DNA of 27,817 nt. It comes from a virus. The position numbers and the translations under genes were made by a program. The DNA is taken from positions 1 through 27,817 of the IMG/VR virus record IMGVR_UViG_3300030104_006230, one strand, 5' to 3'. How positions within the stretch are numbered: the stretch's first letter is position 1; each line of letters starts with the position of its first letter. Below are positions 15,334-22,131 of the stretch, piece by piece. A model generated the notes under the pieces. The model searched no databases and was not told the DNA's origin. It saw only the letters and a list, made by a program, of their open reading frames with translations.

Positions 15334-16556
15334 TGAGTTTCGGAAAAAATAAGTCAGAGAGTTCTCAAACATTCGACCCACAATTGAAAGCAGCCTTGAT
15401 GGATGTTTTCAATACCGGGAAGAATATCTATAACACCACCGAGTTTGCTCCATACAATGCAGCCACCGTGGCCCCATTGTCCCCGATGCAACTTGCTGGG
15501 ATGCAAGGTGTGGTTGATGCTGCCCAAGCTGGCATTGGCCAGAATGAATTGATGAACGCCATCAACACAACTGGTGCGCTTACGAATTTCAACCCTTTGG
15601 CCGTGAACGCAGATACCTTTGGAATGGATCGTGTGACATCCAGAGACATTGGCCCAGGGTTTATTTCAGAAGAAAGAATCAATCCGTTTGCTGCAATCAA
15701 TGCGCAAAATATTGGTGCAGAAAGATTTCGAGATCAAAGCCTCACTCCTTATATGAATACTTTTGAGGATACCGTCGTTGATTCTGCATTAGGAGATATT
15801 GAAAGAGCCAGGCAAATGCAACAAAACCAAAACGCTGCAAGCGCAATTAGCGCCGGAGCGTTTGGCGGCGATAGGCAAGGGATCGTGGAAGCGGAAACCA
15901 ACCGGGCGGCTCTCGAACAGGCTGCCAAGACAGCAGGGGCACTTAGGCAGAGTGGTTTCGAAAGTGCAGCTAAACGACTCGAGGCCGATGCTAATCGAGG
16001 GCTCACGGCTGATCGAAGCAACCAAGCAGCCAACTTGACGGCAGCCAGGAGTAACCTTACAGCGGAGCAAGCCAGACAAAGTTTAAATGCCCAAAATGCG
16101 TTAAGAGCAAGATTGGCCAATCAATCAACGGATTTAACTGCGCAAGGCAGAAATCAGGACGCAGCACTCAGAGCCGGATTAGCCAATCAATCAACGAGAT
16201 TGCAAACAGAACGCTCCAACCAGGATGCGAGGCTTCGGGCAGCGCTTGCCAATCAGAACGCCGTCAGTGATGCAGCGAGATTAAGAATGAACGCGGCCAA
16301 CCAACTTGGCTCACTTGGCCAGGATATGCGCGGGCTAACTTTTGCAGACATGAATGCAATTCTCGGTGTGGGTGATATGCAGCAAGGCCAATCGCAAAGA
16401 ATCCTCGATGATCTGTACGACAGGTTTGCCAGAGAAAGAGACTTCCCTCTGCAAATGTTCGATGTGTTGAGAGGCGCGGCTGGTATCTTGCCTAATCCTC
16501 TGACATCGAGATCGTCACAGAGAGGATTTAACTTAGGCGTTCCAGGGGCAGGATAA
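15333..16556 (+). CDS. Internal virion / DNA ejection protein with coiled-coil repeats (407 aa)
   Basis: Start chosen at ATG 15333 (TAATG with the upstream stop), giving MSFGKNKSESSQTFDPQLK; the GTG at 15306 in frame would only add a leader inside the upstream gene. The middle AAAISAGAFGGDRQGI-like region (seen as NQNAASAISAGAFGGDRQGI) is a motif I know from phage DNA-transfer proteins. It is followed by a long Ala/Arg/Asn/Gln coiled coil with 22-23-residue repeats containing LRARLANQSTDL, LRAGLANQSTRL and LRAALANQNA. The C-terminus (LPNPLTSRSSQRGFNLGVPG) is flexible. Likely one of the proteins released into the host envelope to form the DNA conduit. Confidence 0.65.
   Translation: MSFGKNKSESSQTFDPQLKAALMDVFNTGKNIYNTTEFAPYNAATVAPLSPMQLAGMQGVVDAAQAGIGQNELMNAINTTGALTNFNPLAVNADTFGMDRVTSRDIGPGFISEERINPFAAINAQNIGAERFRDQSLTPYMNTFEDTVVDSALGDIERARQMQQNQNAASAISAGAFGGDRQGIVEAETNRAALEQAAKTAGALRQSGFESAAKRLEADANRGLTADRSNQAANLTAARSNLTAEQARQSLNAQNALRARLANQSTDLTAQGRNQDAALRAGLANQSTRLQTERSNQDARLRAALANQNAVSDAARLRMNAANQLGSLGQDMRGLTFADMNAILGVGDMQQGQSQRILDDLYDRFARERDFPLQMFDVLRGAAGILPNPLTSRSSQRGFNLGVPGAG
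16096..16275 (+). repeat. Coiled-coil coding repeat in the ejection protein
   Basis: Three imperfect units of about 66-69 bases encode LRARLANQS..., LRAGLANQS... and LRAALANQN.... The string GCCAATCAATCAACG is shared exactly by the first two units (near 16118 and 16181). The periodicity is visible in both DNA and protein, so it looks like tandem duplication of a helical segment rather than a regulatory repeat. Confidence 0.6.
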
Positions 16557-16889
16557 ATGAAAATACTCGAAGCAATAATTGGAGGGGTCGGAGATAGCTT
16601 GCAAAATACCGCATCAAATCTTGGCGATATCGTGAGCGATCCGGTTTCTTATTTGGGTGATGTGTTTAACAATAGCGGCATCAAACAACTTTTCAGTGAC
16701 CCCGAGGAGTACGCGAAATTCATTGAGCAAATGATAAGAAACGCACCCGCAAACTCGCGCAGTTCAGGCGGTTTTGCGGGAACGCCATATACTCAAGCAG
16801 CCGGACCTATGGCCCCAATGGGTGGTTTCGTTAATCAAAATCCGAACTACATGAACACTGATCAACTTATTTTAAGAGGATTGTTATGA
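16557..16889 (+). CDS. Hypothetical protein (110 aa) in the ejection-protein cluster
   Basis: ATG directly follows the upstream stop (TAAATG) and the stop overlaps the next start by four bases. The first ~30 residues are amphipathic and mildly hydrophobic (MKILEAIIGGVGDSLQNTAS), with VSYLGDVFNNSGIKQLF after that, and a Gly/Pro/Met-rich, flexible end (AAGPMAPMGGFVNQNPNY) ending LILRGLL. No family recognised. The amphipathic start could interact with membrane, which fits ejected virion proteins, but this is speculation from composition. Confidence 0.6.
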   Translation: MKILEAIIGGVGDSLQNTASNLGDIVSDPVSYLGDVFNNSGIKQLFSDPEEYAKFIEQMIRNAPANSRSSGGFAGTPYTQAAGPMAPMGGFVNQNPNYMNTDQLILRGLL

Positions 16890-18331
16890 GCGAGATGGCG
16901 CTTGCAGATGAAGAGTTAGTACAGCGACTGAATGCGTTGCCAATCGATCAACGTAACGCGATCATGCAAAATGTTTTAAATCCTAATCAACAAACGCTTC
17001 AGTTGCCCTATCCATATACACCCGCAACAAATTTGCGCGAGGGACTTGGAAACTTTTTCGATAACATTACTTTAGGTACGAGACAAGCGCTTGGTATGGC
17101 CCCTACAATAAAAGGGCAACTTGCAAACCAAACGTATATAAAAAACTTTATTGACTTACAAGAAACTGCGAAAGAAATTAAAAGAGGAGAAAACCTCAGA
17201 GAGTGGTACAAAGCTAACACTAAGATTAAACCAGAATTAATCGAAAACGCTCCTTTAAATCAATTGGAAAGTATTTACAGCAATCTTGTTGGAGGCATCG
17301 AATATATCCCTGGTGCTGGTGTGGGACAAGTAAACCTATCAACTAACCAAGCGGCAATCCTCGGTCAATCTACTGGCGACATGAAAGAATATGAAGTTGT
17401 AGTTGCTCAAATTGATGAAAGAAATAAAAATTTACCTATTGAGCAAAAAGAACCGATTCCTAGTTTTACAGACTATATAGAACAGAAAAAAGTTATCGAA
17501 AGAACACCTCCTGCTGCGCTACAGATTTATGACAAGATGCTGGAGTTAAACCCAGAAATTGCAAAGCAAACACCAGAGAAACAAACCGAACTGCTGAAAA
17601 CAATTATGCGGCAAGGTAGAGATCCTGATTACATTTTTGCTGAACAGTTAGCAGCATTAAAAGGAAGATTAGGTGGGGTCGAATTGACTCCAGGTCAAAT
17701 AGAGCTCGACAAAAAATTTGCAACGACAGTTGAATCCTATGAAAACGCAGGAGGATACGCGAATAGTCAGCGCAACTATAAAGAACTTAATGGTTTGATT
17801 GCAGGTTTGCTTGCAGAGCCTAGAGATGGCAGTTCTTCAATTAGCGGCAGAGTTGTTTTTGGAACGCCTGAACTTTTTAGGAGTGAAAGAGCAATTGATA
17901 CTAAAGATCAAATAGATCGAATCATTACTCAAGACTTGAGACAAACGCTTGGCGCTCAATTTACACAACAAGAAGGTGAGCGTTTTGTTGCTTACGCCTA
18001 TAACATAATGCTTCCGCCGCACATTAACGCGAGAAGGCTCGCTCGTATGAGAAACGCAATGGAGCAAGCGTCAAAAGCAAAAAGAGATTCCATTTCTTAT
18101 TTCAAAAAGAACGGTACCCTTAAAGGATTTAAAGGGACAGAAAATGTTGCGGAAGGGATTTACGAAAGCATTTTCAGAGAAGAAGATTACGCAGACTTTG
18201 ACGACAAAGAACTTGCAGAAATGTTTGCCCGAGTCGTAGACGATCCAAATACTTTCGATGAAGAATTTGAGGTAATCGCAGATTTGTTGATAAAGCGGAA
18301 TATCGATTTAGGCGCTTACAACGTAAAATAA
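16886..18331 (+). CDS. Large hypothetical protein (481 aa), internal virion candidate
   Basis: Mainly helical, soluble, charged. Notable are LRQTLGAQFTQQEGERFVAY and the following YNIMLPPHINARRLARMRNA at about residues 345-390; GAQFTQQEGERF and the later FKKNGTLKGF-like segment resemble a short motif seen in phage proteins associated with tail or ejection complexes. No transglycosylase or protease motif was found. The DNA looks more AT-rich than the head genes. Placed between two other ejection-type genes with a four-base overlap upstream and 14 bases before the next ATG, so a structural or ejection role is the best guess. Confidence 0.6.
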   Translation: MSEMALADEELVQRLNALPIDQRNAIMQNVLNPNQQTLQLPYPYTPATNLREGLGNFFDNITLGTRQALGMAPTIKGQLANQTYIKNFIDLQETAKEIKRGENLREWYKANTKIKPELIENAPLNQLESIYSNLVGGIEYIPGAGVGQVNLSTNQAAILGQSTGDMKEYEVVVAQIDERNKNLPIEQKEPIPSFTDYIEQKKVIERTPPAALQIYDKMLELNPEIAKQTPEKQTELLKTIMRQGRDPDYIFAEQLAALKGRLGGVELTPGQIELDKKFATTVESYENAGGYANSQRNYKELNGLIAGLLAEPRDGSSSISGRVVFGTPELFRSERAIDTKDQIDRIITQDLRQTLGAQFTQQEGERFVAYAYNIMLPPHINARRLARMRNAMEQASKAKRDSISYFKKNGTLKGFKGTENVAEGIYESIFREEDYADFDDKELAEMFARVVDDPNTFDEEFEVIADLLIKRNIDLGAYNVK

Positions 18332-18345
18332 AAAGGAAATTTTAA

Positions 18346-19986
18346 ATGGCTTCAGAAGCTAACCGCAAACAAATAGAAGCGATGCGAGAAAAACGCTTAC
18401 AAAATAAAAAGCAAGGTGGAACCGAACTAAGCCTTGGCGAAGTTGCAAGCCAAGCAGTGGGTAACCTTCCTAAGAGCGCATTGAAATACGCGGAAGATTT
18501 AGTCACGCCAATCACCGATCCAGTAGGCACGGCAAAAGGCTTGTATTCCTTTGCTGCTGGCTTGATTCAATTAGCAATCCCTGGCGAACAAGCAGATGAG
18601 AAAACCGTAAAGGCAGTCGGAGATTATTTCGCAAATCGTTACGGATCGCTTGAGGCGTTCAAGCTCGCAGTCGCAGAAGATCCAGTTGGTGTTGTTGGTG
18701 ACGTATCAACCGTCCTAACTGGCGGCGGAATGTTAGCTGCGAGAGCTCCAGGCATGGTCGGTAAAGCAGGGGCTGCACTAGAAGAAGCTGGTCGCAAAAT
18801 TGATCCGCTCGCAGTTGCTGGAAATACATTACAAGCAGCAGGAGGAGTTGTTACGGAAGGAGTGCCAGCAGCAATCGGCATGACAACTGGCGCGGGAAAA
18901 GAATCGATACAACAAGCGTTTAACGCTGGTCGAGTGGGTGGCGAAACAGATAGAAGGTTTGTCGAAAACTTGCGTGGACAAGAAGAGCCTGGCGCGATTG
19001 TGCAAGATGGCATTGCGGCGTTGCGAAGACTAAAAGAAACAAAACAAAATAAATTCGTAACTTCAAAAGAAGCGTTACAACTTGAAAAAATGCCAGTTGA
19101 TTTTGATGCGCTTGCTGCAAAAATTGGTGAGTTTGCAGAAAAATTCAATTTTGAAGGCGTGTCCGAGCTCTCTGAACTTGGCCAAAACAAATTAGCAAAA
19201 GTACAAAGTCTTGTTTCTGATTGGCAGAAAAGCCCAGCGTTACATAATGCCAAAGGTTTAGATATCTTAAAAAGAAGGATTGATAACGAATATCCTTCTG
19301 GCATCAACCCTGGCGATGAGGCAGTTGTTGTCGCGCAAGCCAGAGACATTATCAAAAAAGAAATTACCGACCAGGTGCCCGAGTATTCAAAAGTCATGCA
19401 GCCCTATGAGGAGGCCACCCGGCTCGAAAGAGAATTGCAGCGAGCACTATCACTGAGCGATAAAGCGTCGGCAGATACTGCGCTTAGAAAACTGCAAAGT
19501 GTGATGCGCAATAACGTGAATGCAAACTTTGGCAATCGACTTAAATTGGTTGAGCGCCTCGAGGAAGCAGGAGATTATTTCTTACTACCAAGGATTGCCG
19601 GGCAAGCACTGAACTCGCCAACTCCTCGAGGGCTACAAGCTGTGACCGCAACAGGAACCGGGATAACTGGCATGACCAATCCAGGTACACTGGCAGCACT
19701 GCCTATGTTTTCGCCTAGAGTTATGGGAGAGGTGAGTAGGGTAGCTGGCATGGCTCGAGGACAGTTAGATCGTGCATTCGATAAACTGCCGAAACGAGAT
19801 GCCCTAAGCCCTCAACAGCAACAGTTATTGGACATGATCCCAGACTTTCAAAAGCTGCAACTCCCATTACAAGCCTCTCGATTAGGCGGTGCAATCATGA
19901 ACGAAGACCCATCAGGACAAATGACTCCCGAAGAGCTCCAAAGGTTGATGATGTTGCGCGACGAGCAACGCATTCTAATGCAGTAA
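18346..19986 (+). CDS. Internal virion / ejection protein (546 aa), last gene of the virion operon
   Basis: Ribosome site AAAGGAAA just before ATG 18346. The first half is rich in Gly/Ala and small hydrophobic stretches (AKGLYSFAAGLIQLAIPG, VVGDVSTVLTGGGMLAARA, TLQAAGGVVTEGVPAAIGM), suggesting membrane-interacting helices. The second half is a charged coiled coil (EATRLERELQRALSLSDKAS). Similar architecture, loose membrane-active front and helical back, is known from podovirus ejection proteins and from structural proteins of marine phages. No catalytic motif was found. It is followed directly by the attP region, which marks the end of the late transcription unit. Confidence 0.6.
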   Translation: MASEANRKQIEAMREKRLQNKKQGGTELSLGEVASQAVGNLPKSALKYAEDLVTPITDPVGTAKGLYSFAAGLIQLAIPGEQADEKTVKAVGDYFANRYGSLEAFKLAVAEDPVGVVGDVSTVLTGGGMLAARAPGMVGKAGAALEEAGRKIDPLAVAGNTLQAAGGVVTEGVPAAIGMTTGAGKESIQQAFNAGRVGGETDRRFVENLRGQEEPGAIVQDGIAALRRLKETKQNKFVTSKEALQLEKMPVDFDALAAKIGEFAEKFNFEGVSELSELGQNKLAKVQSLVSDWQKSPALHNAKGLDILKRRIDNEYPSGINPGDEAVVVAQARDIIKKEITDQVPEYSKVMQPYEEATRLERELQRALSLSDKASADTALRKLQSVMRNNVNANFGNRLKLVERLEEAGDYFLLPRIAGQALNSPTPRGLQAVTATGTGITGMTNPGTLAALPMFSPRVMGEVSRVAGMARGQLDRAFDKLPKRDALSPQQQQLLDMIPDFQKLQLPLQASRLGGAIMNEDPSGQMTPEELQRLMMLRDEQRILMQ

Positions 19987-20006
19987 AACCAACGGCAAAA
20001 ACAATT

Positions 20007-20029
20007 GGTATCCCTATTGGTATCCCTAA
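20007..20029 (+). repeat. Left pair of GGTATCCCT direct repeats (possible integrase arm sites)
   Basis: GGTATCCCT occurs at 20007-20015 and GGTATCCCTAA at 20019-20029, spaced 12 bases start to start. A second pair with the same 12-base spacing lies at 20203-20224. Paired short direct repeats on both sides of a core are what lambda-type integrases use as arm-binding sites. Function is inferred from layout only. Confidence 0.5.
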
Positions 20030-20077
20030 GAGCCTCTTAAAAACCAAACCTCTTGATTTTACTGGGCTGTAGAGCAT

Positions 20078-20100
20078 TGGTGGCGGAGGGGCAGGGAGTC
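20078..20100 (-). other. attP: attP core identical in form to the 3' end of a serine tRNA gene
   Basis: Read on the minus strand, 20100 to 20078 gives GACT (end of a T-loop), CCCTG (T-stem), CCCCTCC (acceptor 3' strand), G (discriminator), CCA and then a second CCA. A G discriminator with acceptor CCCCTCC is expected of bacterial tRNA-Ser, whose 5' end would read GGAGGGG. Upstream of GACT the phage sequence no longer looks like tRNA, so this is a fragment restoring a tRNA 3' end after insertion, not a tRNA gene. It lies next to the integrase gene, with arm-like repeats on both sides. The match to a real host tRNA has not been tested. Confidence 0.7.
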
Positions 20101-20108
20101 CCACCTCC

Positions 20109-20130
20109 TAGACATACTTAGACTAAGTAT
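20109..20130 (+). promoter_or_regulatory. Palindrome and TAGACATACTTAGAC motif, copy 1
   Basis: TAGACATACTTAGAC at 20109-20123 overlaps a perfect palindrome, ATACTTAG (20114-20121), one base, CTAAGTAT (20123-20130). The same 15-base string recurs at 20161. It sits nine bases from the attP core, so it could be bound by integrase, excisionase or the phage repressor. Very similar strings occur at the other two control regions of this phage (24989 and 26050). Confidence 0.5.
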
Positions 20131-20160
20131 CACAAAAACAATCACTTACATATCTTTTGT

Positions 20161-20185
20161 TAGACATACTTAGACATGCTATGTC
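20161..20185 (+). promoter_or_regulatory. TAGACATACTTAGAC motif, copy 2, with adjoining inverted repeat
   Basis: TAGACATACTTAGAC at 20161-20175 is an exact copy of the one at 20109. It overlaps an inverted repeat, GACAT (20173-20177), three bases, ATGTC (20181-20185). The site lies about 40 bases before the integrase start, where it could act on integrase expression or on attP complex formation. Confidence 0.5.
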
Positions 20186-20202
20186 ATACTTCGCCATCAA
20201 AT

Positions 20203-20224
20203 GGTATCCCTAAAGGTATCCCCC
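20203..20224 (+). repeat. Right pair of GGTATCCC direct repeats (possible integrase arm sites)
   Basis: GGTATCCCTAA at 20203-20213 and GGTATCCCCC at 20215-20224, with the same 12-base spacing as the left pair at 20007-20029. They end just before the integrase ATG, so binding of integrase here could also repress its own gene. Inferred from repeat geometry. Confidence 0.5.
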
Positions 20225-20225
20225 A

Positions 20226-21473
20226 ATGCCAAAAGCGCTTTCAGACTTACAAGTAAAAAATTTAAAAAAATCTGGCAACTTTCGTTGCGCCCCGAGCCTC
20301 TATCTTTATGTAGAAAATAATAAAAACGCTACAAAAAAACAGTGGCGTATCCGCCAAACAATCGACGGCAAACGCAAGTGGATTTACATTGGCTCTTACC
20401 CGGCAATCTCTCCCAAACAAGCTCGAGCAAGAGCAGCCGAGCTCCTGAGCTCCGACCAAGCGCCGCAGGAAGTTTTACGCGAACAGAAACAAAAGAAAGT
20501 TGCGAGCGCCAGGAGGACTGAAAAGAAAGTTACTTCCTTTGCAGTGGTTGCCGAGGACTACATTAAAAATATTAAACGCCCGGTTTGGAATGATCGAGGC
20601 CGAAGCGAACAGTCCTGGCAGAACACTTTGAACAGTTACATCTTGCCAGTGATTGGTAAGAAAGAAATCGAGGACATCTATCCCGACGATGTTGTGAAAG
20701 TTCTAAAACCGATCTGGACCACCAAGCACGAAACAGCAGTTCGCACTCGATCTCGAGTAGAAAACATAATCGACTACGCTATCGCAAAAGGCATTAGCGA
20801 AAAAAGGAATCCAGCGCAGTATAAAAATTTGCTCGAGAATCTTTTACCTAAGTTCAAGCCAGAAATAAATCACCATGCAGCATTACCCTTCGATGAGCTC
20901 CCCGGCTTCATTTCTGAGATTTGGGACAGAAAAAGCGGCTCGTACAGTGCCCTAAAATTGATTTCGCTTACCCAAGTACGCAGTAATGATGCGAGAGAGG
21001 CCGTCTGGGACCACTTCGATTTGCAATCTGGCGTCTGGATGTGCCCGATTCAAAAACTTGGCGGGGAAGTGCATAAGCTACCAATTCCTAAAAGATTGCT
21101 CTGGTTACTTCAGGAAATGAAAGAGTATGCGCAAGATGAACGATTGTTTCCTGGCAGCGGCAAGAATAAATTTATCAGTAGCAACTCGCTCGATAAATCT
21201 TTAGACGTTTTCTCTCGAACTGATGCCCTGGGCAAACGAATAACCATTCATGGTTTTCGATCTACGTTCATGGATTGGGCCACGGCCACTGGTGCAGGAA
21301 CCCGCGAAGATGCAGATCGCCAACTCGGGCACCGAGAGAGAAACGCGGTCCTCGCCGCTTACATGAGGACCGATCTCTTCGACAGGCGCGTTAAATTAAT
21401 TCAAGAGTACGAGGACTTTGCGTTTTCTGATACTGCGTTTTCGATCCACGAATCAACTTCTTCCGCGATGTAA
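20226..21473 (+). CDS. int: Tyrosine-type integrase (P4/DUF4102-like)
   Basis: 415 residues. The N-terminus (LYLYVENNKNATKKQWRIRQ, then KWIYIGSYPAISPKQARA) is the arm-binding domain of P4-like integrases. The catalytic domain shows the expected residues: R252 in LTQVRSNDARE, a lysine in QKLGGEVHKLPIP, H342 and R345 in IHGFRSTFMDW, H369 in QLGHRERN, and the nucleophile Y379 in AYMRTDLFDRR. It joins phage and host attachment sites, here probably at a serine tRNA gene. The gene lies directly downstream of the attP core and faces the excisionase tail to tail, with 73 overlapping bases at the 3' ends. Integrases of this type commonly use tRNA genes. Confidence 0.92.
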   Translation: MPKALSDLQVKNLKKSGNFRCAPSLYLYVENNKNATKKQWRIRQTIDGKRKWIYIGSYPAISPKQARARAAELLSSDQAPQEVLREQKQKKVASARRTEKKVTSFAVVAEDYIKNIKRPVWNDRGRSEQSWQNTLNSYILPVIGKKEIEDIYPDDVVKVLKPIWTTKHETAVRTRSRVENIIDYAIAKGISEKRNPAQYKNLLENLLPKFKPEINHHAALPFDELPGFISEIWDRKSGSYSALKLISLTQVRSNDAREAVWDHFDLQSGVWMCPIQKLGGEVHKLPIPKRLLWLLQEMKEYAQDERLFPGSGKNKFISSNSLDKSLDVFSRTDALGKRITIHGFRSTFMDWATATGAGTREDADRQLGHRERNAVLAAYMRTDLFDRRVKLIQEYEDFAFSDTAFSIHESTSSAM

Positions 21474-21601
21474 TGAATTTTGGTTTGCGACACAAAATTA
21501 CCGTGCCTTGGCCAAGTTGGATCTTGTTCTTCCTTTCTTTGAATCGCACGATATGAAAGGCCCATCTTTTCAGCCACTTGTTTTCTAGTTAACAAATTCA
21601 C
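21401..21601 (-). CDS. AlpA/MerR-like excisionase or regulator (66 aa)
   Basis: I choose GTG at 21601 because AGGAG lies ten bases upstream and the start overlaps the stop of the preceding gene (GTGA); the longer frame from 21679 runs into that gene. Product begins VNLLTRKQVAEKMGLSYRAI, a helix-turn-helix of AlpA type, followed by a winged segment (DPTWPRHGNFVSQTKIHYI) and EEVDSWIENA, the usual AlpA/excisionase end. Such proteins bend attP DNA or regulate integrase direction. Its 3' end overlaps the integrase gene by 73 bases on the opposite strand, so the two transcripts are partly antisense. Confidence 0.75.
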   Translation of the reverse strand: MNLLTRKQVAEKMGLSYRAIQRKEEQDPTWPRHGNFVSQTKIHYIAEEVDSWIENAVSENAKSSYS

Positions 21602-21723
21602 GCTACTAAAACTCCTATTAAAACTATCCCGGTTAACGCATAGCCGTACACACTTGGCCATGCAATTCTTTCTCTCCAATCGCCAGGGTTATCGCCCCAG
21701 CTTCGTCTCTTCAAAATTCGCAT
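21598..21723 (-). CDS. Small single-pass membrane protein (41 aa)
   Basis: ATG at 21723 with a strong AAGGAGG site six or so bases upstream, located inside the 3' end of the DUF3310 gene; the stop overlaps the excisionase start (GTGA). The product has a basic/tryptophan-rich front (MRILKRRSWGDNPGDWRERI) and a hydrophobic segment at the end, YALTGIVLIGVLVA. Good ribosome site plus coupling on both sides make this a credible gene despite its size. Function unknown; small phage membrane proteins of early operons may act in superinfection exclusion or host takeover, but nothing here shows it. Confidence 0.6.
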   Translation of the reverse strand: MRILKRRSWGDNPGDWRERIAWPSVYGYALTGIVLIGVLVA

Positions 21724-22019
21724 GTTCCTCCTTCGCATCCAGTTTGGTTCAGGTATGCTTGCAGTTTTTGATCGTCCACTTCTCCGAGCTCTTTTCCTTT
21801 TTTTCCTTCTACTTCTTCTATTAAAAATTCAACGTAATGCTTTATCTTTTTTAAATCTTCAATTCCGTTTTTCTCGCGCCACCGGGAGATGTACTTCACA
21901 ATGTTACCTTCGATATAACTTAATCCGTTGGCCTGGATATATTCGATTGGCTGAATCGCCATGCTCTTGTAATGATCGCCGCCGATTTGTTTATCAATCG
22001 CTGACATCTTGTTTTCCAT
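21711..22019 (-). CDS. DUF3310 family protein
   Basis: The core IGGDHYKSMAIQPIEYIQAN and GNIVKYISRWREKNGIEDL is the defining pattern of DUF3310 proteins, small helical proteins frequent in phage replication/recombination regions, sometimes annotated as nucleotide-kinase-like without proof. The remaining part is a charged helix (LKKIKHYVEFLIEEVEGKK) and a Cys-containing tail. Start could be 22019 (102 aa) or the ATG at 22007 (98 aa, giving MSAIDKQIGGD). Biochemical role is not established for the family, as far as I know. Confidence 0.8.
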   Translation of the reverse strand: MENKMSAIDKQIGGDHYKSMAIQPIEYIQANGLSYIEGNIVKYISRWREKNGIEDLKKIKHYVEFLIEEVEGKKGKELGEVDDQKLQAYLNQTGCEGGTCEF

Positions 22020-22131
22020 TTTGCCGACGGATCTCTTCCTTTATTTCTTGGAGAAGTTGCGTCACCTCTCCGGCCCACTCGAGCGCCTCTCGCGCATCAT
22101 CGTCGTCGATCTCGATTGTAATTTTCGTCAT
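21994..22131 (-). CDS. Small acidic protein (45 aa)
   Basis: ATG at 22131 overlaps the nuclease stop (ATGA) and the 3' end overlaps the start of the DUF3310 gene. Product MTKITIEIDDDDAREALEWA followed by a helix (GEVTQLLQEIKEEIRRQNG). It looks like a short strand plus helix with strong acidic patch. Position between nuclease and DUF3310, with coupling at both ends, supports a real gene. No family recognised; a nuclease partner or regulator is only a possibility. Confidence 0.55.
   Translation of the reverse strand: MTKITIEIDDDDAREALEWAGEVTQLLQEIKEEIRRQNGKQDVSD

Noticed and set aside
18639-19397. Long open frame on the minus strand (252 codons)
   Set aside because: Ser/Pro/Ala-rich antisense shadow of the 546-aa gene, no ribosome site, opposite to the operon.
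20024-20060. Terminator after the last virion gene
   Set aside because: The possible stem AAGAG/CTCTT is only five pairs with almost no loop and an A-run, not T-run, follows.
20078-20100. A complete tRNA gene
   Set aside because: Only the T-loop end, T-stem 3' strand, acceptor strand and CCA are present; no anticodon arm or D-arm sequence follows.
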